Source: Cucumibacter marinus DSM 18995 (GTDB lineage: Bacteria; Pseudomonadota; Alphaproteobacteria; Rhizobiales; Devosiaceae). Taken from it: 64,000 nt of DNA. Within the stretch, counting starts at the first letter, position 1; each line of letters starts with the position of its first letter. A program made the translations under genes and the position numbers. Location of the stretch: assembly GCF_000429865.1 (NCBI RefSeq), contig NZ_AUCR01000001.1, forward strand, positions 248,001-312,000, read 5' to 3'. Shown here in pieces: positions 38,132 through 47,087 of the stretch. The notes beneath the pieces were generated by a model. That model searched no databases, was not told the DNA's origin, and saw only the letters and a program-made list of their open reading frames with translations.

Positions 38132-40564
38132 TTAGTGAGCAACGACGGATTCGGCCTCGTCACGATCAGCCGTCACAGCGGCGGAAGCAGCGGCATCCTG
38201 TTCGGGATCCCACTCGATCGGCTCCGGCATGCTGACCAAGGCATGGGGAAGCACTTCTTCCATGCGCGAGACCGGCACGATCTCGAGACCTTCCTTGACG
38301 GTATCCGGTATCTCACTGAGATCACGGACGTTTTCCTCGGGGATCAGCACCTTCTTGATGCCGCCACGCAGGGCAGCCAGAAGCTTCTCCTTGAGACCGC
38401 CAATCGGCAGCACCCGGCCACGCAGGGTGATTTCGCCGGTCATGGCCACGTCGTGACGCACCGGAATTCCGGTCATGATCGACACCATGGCCGTGGCCAT
38501 GGCGATACCGGCGGACGGGCCATCCTTCGGGGTTGCCCCTTCCGGCACGTGTACGTGAATGTCCGTATTGTCGAACACCGGCGGCTTGATTCCGAAATCG
38601 GTGGCCCGTGCGCGCACATAGGTGGCGGCGGCGGAAATCGATTCCTTCATCACATCCTTGAGGTTACCGGTCACGGTGCGGCGGCCCTTGCCCGGGGTCT
38701 TGATGCCTTCAATGGTCAGCAATTCGCCGCCCACCGAAGTCCAGGCCAGGCCGGTGACCACACCGATCTGCGGGTCGGCCTCGATCTCACCATAGCGGAA
38801 GCGCGGCGGACCGAGATATTTCTCGACCAGTTCCTCATCCAGATCGACCTTTTTGAGGTCGTTCATCATGATGTCCTTGACCGACTTGCGCATCAGGTTT
38901 GCGAGTTCACGCTTGAGGTTACGCACGCCCGCTTCACGCGTGTAGCGCCGGATCAGCAAAAGCAACGATTCGTCGGGCAGCACGAATTCCTTGTCGGTCA
39001 GCCCGTGTTCCTTGAGCTGCTCGGGAATGATATGCCGGCGGGCGATCTCGCGCTTTTCGTCCTCGGTGTACCCCGACAGCCGAATGATCTCCATGCGGTC
39101 CATCAGCGGACCGGGGATGTTGAGTGTGTTCGCGGTCGTCACGAACATCACATCCGAGAGGTCATAGTCGACTTCAAGATAATGGTCCGAGAAGGTCGAG
39201 TTCTGTTCGGGATCGAGCACCTCGAGCAGCGCCGAAGACGGGTCGCCACGGAAATCCATGCCCATCTTGTCGATCTCGTCGAGCAGGAAGAGCGGGTTGG
39301 ACTTGCCGGCCTTGCGCATGGACTGCACGACCTTGCCCGGCATGGAGCCGATATAGGTGCGGCGGTGACCACGGATCTCGGCCTCGTCGCGCACGCCACC
39401 AAGGGACATGCGGATGAACTCACGACCGGTCGCCTTGGCAATCGATTTGCCCAGCGAAGTCTTGCCGACGCCCGGAGGGCCAACAAGGCACAGGATCGGG
39501 CCCTTCAGCTTGCCGGTGCGGGACTGGACCGCGAGATACTCGACGATGCGTTCCTTGACCTTTTCAAGCCCGTAATGCTCGGAATCGAGCACTTCCTGGG
39601 CGTAACCGAGGTCCTTCTTGACCTTTGAGCGCTTTTTCCAGGGCAGGCCCAGCAGCCAGTCGAGATAGTTGCGAACCACGGTCGCCTCGGCCGACATCGG
39701 GCTCATCTGCTTGAGCTTCTTGAGCTCCGCATTGGCCTTTTCCTTGGCTTCCTTGGAGAGCTTGGTCTTTTCGATCCGCTCCTCGAGTTCGCGCAATTCG
39801 TCCGCGCCCTCGTCGCCATCGCCGAGTTCGCGCTGAATCGCCTTCATCTGCTCGTTGAGATAGTACTCGCGCTGGGTCTTCTCCATCTGCCGCTTGACGC
39901 GTGTGCGGATGCGCTTTTCGACCTGCAAAACACCGATCTCGCCTTCCATCAGCGCCAGAACCTTTTCCAGCCGCTCGGTGACCGAGAGAATGGCAAGGAC
40001 TTCCTGGCGTTCCTGGATCTTGACGGCCAGGTGCGAGGCGATGGTGTCGGCGAGCTTGGAGTGATCCTCGATCTGGCTGACCGCGGAGACAACCTCGGGC
40101 GAAACCTTCTTGTTGAGCTTCACATAGTTTTCGAACTCGGCGATCGCCGAACGCGCGAGGGCTTCGGCCTCGATCTCGTCGTGATCGGCTTCCTCGAGCA
40201 CATTGGCGTTGGCTTCGAGATAATCGTCAGTCCGGGTGAATTCTTTGATATGGGCGCGGCTCATGCCCTCGACGAGGATCTTTACCGTGCCGTCGGGGAG
40301 CTTGAGGAGCTGCAGGATCGAGGCGACGGTGCCGACCTCATAGAGATCGTCCGGCCCCGGATCGTCGTCCTGAGCGTTTTTCTGCGTCAGAAACAGGACA
40401 TTCTTATCGTCCCGCATCACTTCTTCCAGCGCCTTCACCGACTTCTCGCGCCCCACAAAGAGCGGCACGATCATCGAGGGGAACACAACAATGTCCCTCA
40501 GCGGCAGGACCGGATAGGTCCCCTCACCGCTCGGCGGCGCTGCAGTCTTGGTCTCTTCTGACAT
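38132..40564 (-). CDS. lon: ATP-dependent protease Lon
   Basis: This cytoplasmic AAA+ protease handles quality control and regulated proteolysis. The 810-residue protein has an N-terminal substrate-binding domain ([26 protein letters not shown]), a Walker [16 protein letters not shown] near residue 360, Walker [10 protein letters not shown], and the protease Ser/Lys dyad in [10 protein letters not shown] and [14 protein letters not shown] heat-shock-like promoter lies upstream at 40668-40695. It follows clpX in the conserved clpP-clpX-lon-hupB order. Confidence 0.98.
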   Translation of the reverse strand: MSEETKTAAPPSGEGTYPVLPLRDIVVFPSMIVPLFVGREKSVKALEEVMRDDKNVLFLTQKNAQDDDPGPDDLYEVGTVASILQLLKLPDGTVKILVEGMSRAHIKEFTRTDDYLEANANVLEEADHDEIEAEALARSAIAEFENYVKLNKKVSPEVVSAVSQIEDHSKLADTIASHLAVKIQERQEVLAILSVTERLEKVLALMEGEIGVLQVEKRIRTRVKRQMEKTQREYYLNEQMKAIQRELGDGDEGADELRELEERIEKTKLSKEAKEKANAELKKLKQMSPMSAEATVVRNYLDWLLGLPWKKRSKVKKDLGYAQEVLDSEHYGLEKVKERIVEYLAVQSRTGKLKGPILCLVGPPGVGKTSLGKSIAKATGREFIRMSLGGVRDEAEIRGHRRTYIGSMPGKVVQSMRKAGKSNPLFLLDEIDKMGMDFRGDPSSALLEVLDPEQNSTFSDHYLEVDYDLSDVMFVTTANTLNIPGPLMDRMEIIRLSGYTEDEKREIARRHIIPEQLKEHGLTDKEFVLPDESLLLLIRRYTREAGVRNLKRELANLMRKSVKDIMMNDLKKVDLDEELVEKYLGPPRFRYGEIEADPQIGVVTGLAWTSVGGELLTIEGIKTPGKGRRTVTGNLKDVMKESISAAATYVRARATDFGIKPPVFDNTDIHVHVPEGATPKDGPSAGIAMATAMVSIMTGIPVRHDVAMTGEITLRGRVLPIGGLKEKLLAALRGGIKKVLIPEENVRDLSEIPDTVKEGLEIVPVSRMEEVLPHALVSMPEPIEWDPEQDAAASAAVTADRDEAESVVAH

Positions 40565-40667
40565 GGTCAGGCCTTTCTTGTCGTCAGCAGCCGGGCCCCC
40601 TCATCGGGCGACGAGGCCGCTGCACACGCCGCCCCTTTTGGGCACGGCGCACTGCTTACCGTTCAGT

Positions 40668-40695
40668 AGATAGGATTCTATGGCTTGAAGACAAG
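40668..40695 (-). promoter_or_regulatory. Heat-shock-type (RpoH) promoter candidate for lon
   Basis: On the minus strand, CTTGTC (40695-40690) and CTATCT (40673-40668) are separated by 16 bases. This is close to the alphaproteobacterial RpoH consensus (CTTGNN, 17 or so bases, CYTATT). The leader would be about 95 bases. Confidence 0.5.
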
Positions 40696-40772
40696 CGCGC
40701 TAAGGTCACGGGAGGGTGATATCCCGCATCAGATTCCAGCAGCGCCCGATCTTGTTGACTGAGAGACGAAAA

Positions 40773-40790
40773 GGCCCGCCGAAGCGGGCC
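40773..40790 (-). terminator. Rho-independent terminator of clpX
   Basis: GGCCCGC and GCGGGCC pair around CGAA. It is followed on the minus strand by TTTTCG. Confidence 0.85.
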
Positions 40791-40812
40791 CTTGAACCGT
40801 TGGGATGAAAGG

Positions 40813-42087
40813 TCAGGCGCCTTCGCTGACTTCTTCCTGCCGGTCGGCATAAATGTAGAGCGGATGGGCGTCGCCGCCTTCGACCACTTCCTGTGAAATC
40901 ACGACTTCCTGCACCCCTTCGAGAGACGGCAGGTCGTACATGGTATCGAGCAGGATCGCTTCCATGATCGAGCGCAGGCCGCGGGCGCCGGTCTTGCGTT
41001 CGATCGCCTGGCGGGCGATGGCGCGCAGGGCGTCCTCATGGAAGGTCAGTTCGACGTCTTCCATGTTGAACAGGCGCTGATACTGGCGCACGAGGGCGTT
41101 CTTCGGCTCGGTCAGGATCTGCACCAGCGCGGCCTCGTCGAGATCCTCGAGCGTGGCCAGAACCGGCAGACGGCCGATGAATTCCGGGATCAGGCCATAT
41201 TTGACCAGATCTTCGGGTTCGACCTGGGCGAAGAGTTCGCCAACACGCTGCTCGCGCGGGTCCTTGACCTCGGCGCCAAAGCCGATCGAGGTGGTTTCGC
41301 CGCGGGCGGAGATGATCTTTTCAAGCCCTGCAAAGGCACCACCGCAGATGAACAGGATGTTGGTGGTGTCCACCTGCAGGAATTCCTGCTGCGGGTGCTT
41401 GCGGCCACCCTGGGGCGGAACGGAGGCCACCGTGCCTTCCATGATCTTCAACAGGGCCTGCTGCACGCCCTCGCCCGACACGTCGCGGGTGATCGAGGGG
41501 TTGTCAGCCTTGCGCGAGATCTTGTCGACCTCGTCGATATAGACGATGCCGCGCTGCGCCTTTTCGACATTGTAGTCGGCGGACTGCAGCAGCTTCAAAA
41601 TGATGTTCTCGACGTCCTCGCCCACATAACCGGCTTCGGTCAGGGTGGTGGCGTCGGCCATGGTGAAGGGCACATCGATGATGCGCGCCAGGGTCTGTGC
41701 CAGCAGCGTCTTGCCGCAACCGGTCGGGCCGATCAGCAGGATGTTCGACTTCGAAAGCTCGACTTCCTGGTTCTTGGCCGCATGGTTGAGGCGCTTGTAG
41801 TGGTTGTGGACCGCAACCGAGAGAACGCGCTTCGCACGCCCCTGCCCGATCACATAGTCGTCGAGCACATGGCAGATCTCGGCCGGGGTAGGAACACCGT
41901 CCGACGACTTCACGGTCGAGGACTTGCTCTCCTCACGGATGATATCCATGCACAGTTCGACGCACTCATCGCAGATGAATACGGTCGGACCGGCGATCAG
42001 CTTACGCACCTCATGCTGGGATTTGCCGCAGAATGAGCAGTAAAGCGTGTTCTTTGCGGATTCGCCGTTTCCGGTCTCTTTCGTCAT
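40813..42087 (-). CDS. clpX: ATP-dependent Clp protease ATPase subunit ClpX
   Basis: This AAA+ unfoldase delivers substrates to ClpP. The 424-residue protein has the N-terminal zinc-binding domain (CSFCGKS...CDECVELC), a Walker [16 protein letters not shown], the pore loop GYVGED and a Walker [12 protein letters not shown]. The alphaproteobacterial ClpX length is typical. It lies 188 bases downstream of two clpP genes. Confidence 0.98.
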   Translation of the reverse strand: MTKETGNGESAKNTLYCSFCGKSQHEVRKLIAGPTVFICDECVELCMDIIREESKSSTVKSSDGVPTPAEICHVLDDYVIGQGRAKRVLSVAVHNHYKRLNHAAKNQEVELSKSNILLIGPTGCGKTLLAQTLARIIDVPFTMADATTLTEAGYVGEDVENIILKLLQSADYNVEKAQRGIVYIDEVDKISRKADNPSITRDVSGEGVQQALLKIMEGTVASVPPQGGRKHPQQEFLQVDTTNILFICGGAFAGLEKIISARGETTSIGFGAEVKDPREQRVGELFAQVEPEDLVKYGLIPEFIGRLPVLATLEDLDEAALVQILTEPKNALVRQYQRLFNMEDVELTFHEDALRAIARQAIERKTGARGLRSIMEAILLDTMYDLPSLEGVQEVVISQEVVEGGDAHPLYIYADRQEEVSEGA

Positions 42088-42275
42088 TCATGGACTCCTA
42101 GGGGTCGCGTGCCCGGCAGGGATATCACGCAACGGTAGCGCGCACACTTAAACAAACTGTAATCCTCGGCCGACCATAGCGGCCCGGATTAGGCGGCGCA
42201 ATTCCGCGCGCCGCCGCGTGTTCCGGATCGTTAATACCAACAATTGTGGCCATCACCCGGCAAACCGCCAGTCAA

Positions 42276-42908
42276 TTACGCACTATCGCCGGTGGCCTGG
42301 GCGCGTTTCTCATAAATGTGGTCGATCAGGCCGAAATCCTTCGCATCTTCAACGGACATGAAGTTGTCCCGTTCCAACGCGTTCTCGATGGTTTCGTAGT
42401 CCTGACCGGTGTGGTGGACATAAATCTCGTTCAATCGACGCTTCAATCGCTCTGTGTATTGGGCGTGGATAAGAATGTCGGTGGCCTGCCCCTGATACCC
42501 GCCAGAGGGCTGGTGCACCATGATCGAGGCGTTCGGCAGCGCCCCGCGCATGCCCTTTTCGCCTGCGGTCAGCAACAGCGAGCCGGCTGAAGAGGCCTGC
42601 CCCACGCAAAGGGTGGCCACGGCCGGCTTGATGAACTGCATGGTGTCGTACATCGCAAGACCGGAGGTGACAACACCGCCGGGCGAGTTGATGTACATGG
42701 CGATTTCCTTCTTGGGGTTGTCGGCCTCAAGAAACAGGAGCTGCGCCACCACCAGCGAGGCAACATTGTCCTCGATCGGGCCGGTGACGAAAATGATGCG
42801 CTCCTTGAGCAGGCGCGAATAAATGTCGAAGGCCCGCTCGCCGCGGTTGGTCTGTTCGACCACCATCGGCACCAGGGTATTCATGTAGAGATCAACAGGA
42901 TCTTTCAT
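42276..42908 (-). CDS. clpP2: ATP-dependent Clp protease proteolytic subunit, second copy
   Basis: This 210-residue ClpP is about 90% identical (21 differences by my alignment) to the gene just upstream. The catalytic triad is intact: Ser in [10 protein letters not shown], His in IMVHQPSGG, Asp in ALERDNFMS. The residues around the nucleophile differ from the canonical AASMG (here ASSAG), and residues 48-49 and the C-terminal tail also differ. The differences cluster around the active site and C-terminus rather than being spread evenly. It may form mixed ClpP rings with its paralogue; that is inference. Confidence 0.96.
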   Translation of the reverse strand: MKDPVDLYMNTLVPMVVEQTNRGERAFDIYSRLLKERIIFVTGPIEDNVASLVVAQLLFLEADNPKKEIAMYINSPGGVVTSGLAMYDTMQFIKPAVATLCVGQASSAGSLLLTAGEKGMRGALPNASIMVHQPSGGYQGQATDILIHAQYTERLKRRLNEIYVHHTGQDYETIENALERDNFMSVEDAKDFGLIDHIYEKRAQATGDSA

Positions 42909-42959
42909 CGCGGTATCCTTGGAATGGCCGCCAGCGGCAGGCCGGACGGATGGGTGTCG

Positions 42960-43592
42960 TCAGTCCTTGGCGCCAGGTGCATCAGGGCGCTTCTGGTATA
43001 TTTCGTCGATCAGGCCGAAATCCTTGGCGTCTTCGACCGACATGAAGTTGTCGCGCTCGAGCGCGTTTTCGATGGTCTCGTAATCCTGCCCAGTGTGGTG
43101 GACATAGATCTCGTTCAGCCGGCGCTTCAGCTTCTCGGTGTACTGGGCGTGGATCAGGATATCGGTGGCCTGGCCCTGATAGCCGCCGGAGGGCTGGTGC
43201 ACCATGATCGAGGCATTCGGCAGCGCACCGCGCATGCCCTTTTCACCGCCGGCGAGCAGCAGCGATCCCATGGAGGCAGCCTGCCCCACGCACAGGGTGG
43301 CGATGGCGGGTTTGATGAACTGCATGGTGTCGTACATCGACAGGCCGGCCGTCACGACGCCGCCGGGCGAGTTGATGTACATGGCGATTTCCTTCTTCGG
43401 GTTCTCCGCTTCGAGAAACAGAAGCTGTGCCACAACGAGCGAGGCCGTGTAGTCCTCGATCGGGCCGGTCACGAAGATGATGCGCTCCTTGAGGAGGCGG
43501 GAATAGATGTCGAATGCCCGTTCGCCACGGTTGGTTTGCTCGATCACCGTCGGAACGAGCGTGTTCATATACAGGTCTACGGGATCTTTCAT
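42960..43592 (-). CDS. clpP: ATP-dependent Clp protease proteolytic subunit, canonical copy
   Basis: This serine protease core works with ClpX and ClpA. The 210-residue protein has the normal nucleophile context [12 protein letters not shown], His in [16 protein letters not shown] and Asp in ALERDNFM. The start [19 protein letters not shown] is typical of Hyphomicrobiales. The second copy starts 51 bases after its stop. A heat-shock-like promoter lies upstream. Confidence 0.97.
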   Translation of the reverse strand: MKDPVDLYMNTLVPTVIEQTNRGERAFDIYSRLLKERIIFVTGPIEDYTASLVVAQLLFLEAENPKKEIAMYINSPGGVVTAGLSMYDTMQFIKPAIATLCVGQAASMGSLLLAGGEKGMRGALPNASIMVHQPSGGYQGQATDILIHAQYTEKLKRRLNEIYVHHTGQDYETIENALERDNFMSVEDAKDFGLIDEIYQKRPDAPGAKD

Positions 43593-43641
43593 TTCGCCGT
43601 CCTTTTGGGGAATCGATTCGCGGGTCAGCCGATCTGAGACG

Positions 43642-43670
43642 ATGCGGCCTTAAAGAGGGGTAAAGTCAAG
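43642..43670 (-). promoter_or_regulatory. Heat-shock-type (RpoH) promoter candidate for the clpP pair
   Basis: On the minus strand, CTTGAC (43670-43665) and CCGCAT (43647-43642) are separated by 17 bases. The -35 matches the RpoH consensus well; the -10 is a weaker match. Confidence 0.4.
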
Positions 43671-43736
43671 ATAGGTACGCCCCGCCCCGGCTTCAACAGG
43701 CGGTGCAGCAGAAGGTGAATGAGGCATGCGTAGCGC

Positions 43737-44043
43737 TCATTCCGGCGGGTTGAAGCCCTTCGACCAGAGCTCGAGATTGTCGAGAACAAGGGTCAGTGAC
43801 CGCCCTGCCGGGGTCAGGGAATAATAGACGCCGCGCGGAAAGGCGGGTGTCGGACGGCGCGCCACGAGCCCCCTTCTCTCGAGCCCGTCAGACGCTCGGC
43901 CAGCACCTTTGGCGTGATCCCGGACAATCGGGCCGCCAGTTCCGCCGAACAAATCCGCCGGCAACCGGGCGGAAACTGGCTTGACGTGATCGACCACGCG
44001 ACGGGCGCCAGCGCACCGGCCCTTGATCCGCTCGCTATCACAC
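43737..44043 (-). pseudogene. Frameshifted HxlR-type winged-helix regulator
   Basis: The recognition-helix part (ELAARLSGITPKVLAERL) is in one frame. The wing and C-terminal part (LERRGLVARRPT...VYYSLTPAGRSLTLVLDNLELWSKGF) is in another, shifted near 43885-43900. One missing base after AERL would restore the normal HxlR sequence. The N-terminal region, including the usual conserved Cys and Trp, is not recognisable. The gene is divergent from the alpha/beta hydrolase and was probably its regulator. A sequencing error could explain the single shift but not the degraded N-terminus. Confidence 0.65.
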
Positions 44044-44057
44044 CTTGAAATCCCATC

Positions 44058-44076
44058 AAACTAATACTATTAGTTT
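44058..44076. promoter_or_regulatory. Perfect 19-bp palindrome between divergent genes, probable operator
   Basis: AAACTAATA and TATTAGTTT are perfect inverted arms around a single C. The site is strongly AT-rich in a GC-rich genome. It lies between the broken HxlR gene and the hydrolase start (44110), where HxlR-type repressors normally bind such palindromes. Confidence 0.6.
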
Positions 44077-44109
44077 ATCCGTTGCATCGGTTATTGGAGA
44101 CGCAGTCGG

Positions 44110-44922
44110 ATGGACGGAACAATCGAGCGGACACAAAACGGCATCGCTTACGAGACAGTCGGGACGGGCGACCGGGTTGTCGTGGCGCTGCCGGGCATCG
44201 GAGACACCCGCTCAAGTTATCGGCGCCTTGCCCCTCTGCTCGCGAAGGCGGGATGCAGGGTCTACGCGATGGACCTCAGGGGGCATGGCGATTCCGCGAC
44301 CGGGTTTGAGAGCTATACGAGCGAAGACATCGGGGATGACGTCGTTGCGTTCCTCAACGAGAAGAATCTCGATGATGTCACGGTCGTCGGCAATTCGATT
44401 GGTGCGGCTTCCGCGGTTCATGCCGCGTTCCACTCACCGCGGGTCGGACGAATTGTGTCGCTTTGCGGTTTTGTCAGCGATCCGCCGAAATTTGCCCTGA
44501 TCCGTCCGATGCTCGGTCTGATGTTTGCACAGCCCTGGGGTCAGGCAGCGTGGAGCCGGTACCGCAAGACGCTGTTCGCCACGTCCCCGGCGGATATGGC
44601 GCAAAACCAGGCCGAAATCGCGCAGAATTTTCGCGAACCGGCTCGGCTGCGCGCCCTTCGCACGATGATGTGCGCTTCAAAATCCGGCATTGCGGCACGG
44701 CTCGGTGAGGTCAAGGTGCCGGCCCTGATCGCAATGGGCGAGAAGGATCCGGATTTTAAAGACCCCCAGGCGGAGGCGCAGCGTCAGGCCGGGCTGCTGG
44801 GTGGCCAGAATTCGGTGGTGATGATCCCGGCCGCCGGCCACTATCCGCAGATCGAACAACCCGAAGCCACCGCCGCGGCCATAGATAACTTCATTGGGAA
44901 GGCCATCGGTCGTGGGGCGTAG
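44110..44922 (+). CDS. Alpha/beta hydrolase
   Basis: The 270-residue protein has the oxyanion-hole strand VVVALPGIGDTRSSYRRLAPLL, DLRGHGDS, a nucleophile elbow GNSIGAAS with Ser near residue 99, an acidic residue region GEKDPDF and the catalytic His in AAGHYPQIEQP. There is no signal peptide. The substrate cannot be predicted. Its 3' end overlaps the TetR gene, so the two are probably co-expressed. Confidence 0.9.
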   Translation: MDGTIERTQNGIAYETVGTGDRVVVALPGIGDTRSSYRRLAPLLAKAGCRVYAMDLRGHGDSATGFESYTSEDIGDDVVAFLNEKNLDDVTVVGNSIGAASAVHAAFHSPRVGRIVSLCGFVSDPPKFALIRPMLGLMFAQPWGQAAWSRYRKTLFATSPADMAQNQAEIAQNFREPARLRALRTMMCASKSGIAARLGEVKVPALIAMGEKDPDFKDPQAEAQRQAGLLGGQNSVVMIPAAGHYPQIEQPEATAAAIDNFIGKAIGRGA

Positions 44923-45511
44923 ACACGGGCCGTCTTTGAGTGTCGGCGATGTCGTTGCGGCTGCGGTCCGAGTGGTTGAGACCGAGGGGCCGGACGCCCT
45001 CGGGATTTCTCGGGTCGCAGCAGAACTGAAGATCAAACCGGCCTCAATGTATAATCATGTTGCGTCTGGTGAGGCGCTGGCGCGGCTCGTGGCGCTCGAA
45101 GCCAACCGCCAGTTTCTGACGGCATTACAGGCCAGACTTGAGGGTGTCACGGCCCCCCGCGACCAGCTCATCGCCATCGCCTATCAAGTCCGGGACTGGG
45201 CCAATGAGAACGACAGTCTCTATGTGCACATGGCCCGGGTCGAACCCGACCACGCCGACCTGGATGCCGCCGAGATTCTCTCGGGGATATTGGCGGCGCT
45301 GAGCGCGCCTCTTGGCGCGCTGGGTGTTGCAGAGGGCGATCGTGTCCATGCCATGCGCACGCTGCGATCCGCCTTGCATGGGTTTGTGCTGCTCGAGACC
45401 AGTGGGCAATTCCAGTTGGGGGTGAATACCGGAGACAGTTTCGAATGGCTCGTGGACCGGCTGATCGCAGGCGTCACCGGCGAACAGAGCAGCCAAAACG
45501 CCCCGGCCTGA
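44894..45511 (+). CDS. TetR family transcriptional regulator
   Basis: The 205-residue protein has an N-terminal helix-turn-helix (LGISRVAAELKIKPASMYNHVASGEAL, about residues 35-61). The C-terminal helical domain includes AMRTLRSALHGFVLLETSGQF, typical of the TetR WHG-type ligand domain. The start at 44894 overlaps the hydrolase by 29 bases; a GTG at 44912 is possible. It probably controls the hydrolase operon. Confidence 0.87.
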   Translation: MGRPSVVGRRHGPSLSVGDVVAAAVRVVETEGPDALGISRVAAELKIKPASMYNHVASGEALARLVALEANRQFLTALQARLEGVTAPRDQLIAIAYQVRDWANENDSLYVHMARVEPDHADLDAAEILSGILAALSAPLGALGVAEGDRVHAMRTLRSALHGFVLLETSGQFQLGVNTGDSFEWLVDRLIAGVTGEQSSQNAPA

Positions 45512-45528
45512 GAGCGGGCAGCGTCAGC

Positions 45529-47001
45529 TCAACGCGCGTCTATCTGCGCCCATGCGGCCGGCAGGCAGTCGGGCAGGTCCTCGGCGATGAGGCCCGGTCG
45601 GCCAAACACCTGGGCCGCTGCGCCGTGCAGCCAGGCCGCAGCGCAGGCCGCTTCCCAGGCGTCCATGCCTTGCGACAGCAACCCGCCAATGATCCCGGCG
45701 AGTACGTCGCCAGCCCCGGCCGTTGCAAGACTTGGCGGGGCGTTGGCGTTGATCGCCGCTCGCCCGTCAGGCGATGCGATGACCGTATCCGCCCCCTTGA
45801 GCAGCACGACGCAGCCGGTTTGCGCCGCCGCTTCGCGCGCCCGGCTGAGGCGGTCGCCCGAGATATCCGGAAACAGCCGCGCAAACTCGCCGTCATGCGG
45901 GGTCAGGACCGTGCCGGATTTGCGGTTCATCAACCGTGCCAGCGCGGCGTCGGGATCATCAGCAAGATTGGTGATCGCATCAGCGTCCAGCACGAGCGCA
46001 GCGTCCAGTCCGAGCGTGGTTTGGGTCAGGGCGCGCGCCTTGCGGTCCAGCCCCAAAGCGGGGCCCAGAACCAGCGTGTTGTGCCGTTTGTCGGCGAAGA
46101 AGCCCCGCAACGCCTCGGCGTCATCGACGATAGAGAGCATGACCGCCGTGACATGGGCGGCATGAACCCGCAGTGCATCCTCACTCCCGATCAGGGTCAC
46201 AAGCCCTGCCCCGGCGCGAAGCGCTGCGCGTGCGGCGAGCCGCGTCGCGCCGGTCTTGAGTGGCCCGCCAGACAATATGGCGGCATGCCCGGCCGCATAT
46301 TTGTGGCCTTCAGCCTCGCGGCGCGGCAGGGTCCACAGCGCTGGCCCGTTCTCAAATGTCCTGGGCCCAATCGCATCCACCGCCTCGCCCGGAATGCCGA
46401 TATCGCCCAATTGAAGGACGCCGCAATTGTGCCGCCCGGGGTAGAGCAGATGCCCGGGCTTCTTCCTGAAAAACGTTACTGTCAGATCGGCATTGACAGC
46501 TGTGCCCCGGATCAGCCCCGTGGCCCCGTCGATGCCGGTGGGCACGTCGATGCCGACAACCGGCGCTTTTGCTGTGTTGATCCGCTCGACAAGCGCCGCA
46601 AGGTCACCGGTGATATCGCGGTCGAGCCCTGCTCCGAGCAGAGCATCGATAATGAGGTCGGCATCGTCGAATGAAAGCGCTCTGGCGTCTTCGATATCAC
46701 CGCGCCAGCGCTCCGCCATCGCAGCCGCGTCGCCCTTGAGCTTATCCGCCGAACCGAACAGCCCCAGCCGCACCGACCAGCCGAGTTCGCGCAGCATGGC
46801 GGCGACGGCAAACCCGTCACCTCCATTATTGCCCGGCCCGCACAGGATGATCACCCGCTGACGCGGAAAGTGCGCCATGACCGCGTCGACGACCGCCGCA
46901 CCGGCGTTTTCCATCAGGGTCATGGACGGCACGCCGTTCTCGACCGCGTAGGCATCTGCGCGGCCCATTTCTTCGGGCGTTAAAAGCTCAAGGAAAGGCA
47001 T
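45529..47001 (-). CDS. nnr: Bifunctional NAD(P)H-hydrate epimerase / ADP-dependent dehydratase
   Basis: This metabolite-repair enzyme restores damaged NADHX and NADPHX. The N-terminal YjeF-type epimerase domain shows RVIILCGPGNNGGDGFAVAAML, and FDADLIIDALLGAGLDRDI is its usual follow-on (sequence here SFDDADLII). The C-terminal kinase-like dehydratase domain carries LTPHDGEFARLFPD and the active-site block ATAGAGDVLAGIIGGLL. I use the ATG at 47001 (490 aa); an ATG at 47016 is possible. It is convergent with the TetR gene, 17 bases away. Confidence 0.93.
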   Translation of the reverse strand: MPFLELLTPEEMGRADAYAVENGVPSMTLMENAGAAVVDAVMAHFPRQRVIILCGPGNNGGDGFAVAAMLRELGWSVRLGLFGSADKLKGDAAAMAERWRGDIEDARALSFDDADLIIDALLGAGLDRDITGDLAALVERINTAKAPVVGIDVPTGIDGATGLIRGTAVNADLTVTFFRKKPGHLLYPGRHNCGVLQLGDIGIPGEAVDAIGPRTFENGPALWTLPRREAEGHKYAAGHAAILSGGPLKTGATRLAARAALRAGAGLVTLIGSEDALRVHAAHVTAVMLSIVDDAEALRGFFADKRHNTLVLGPALGLDRKARALTQTTLGLDAALVLDADAITNLADDPDAALARLMNRKSGTVLTPHDGEFARLFPDISGDRLSRAREAAAQTGCVVLLKGADTVIASPDGRAAINANAPPSLATAGAGDVLAGIIGGLLSQGMDAWEAACAAAWLHGAAAQVFGRPGLIAEDLPDCLPAAWAQIDAR

Positions 47002-47043
47002 AGGCTTACGTCGCATTGGGTTCGATGGAATAGACCACAAAAA

Positions 47044-47065
47044 AGGCCGCCCCGAAAGGCGGCCT
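47044..47065 (-). terminator. Rho-independent terminator of tig
   Basis: AGGCCGCC and GGCGGCCT pair around a six-base loop. It is followed on the minus strand by TTTTTTGTGG. Confidence 0.9.
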
Positions 47066-47087
47066 CTTGTTCGTGACGTAGCGACCC

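Noticed and set aside
38135-39628. Long plus-strand ORF opposite lon
   Set aside because: Antisense shadow of a certain gene, without any recognisable domain.
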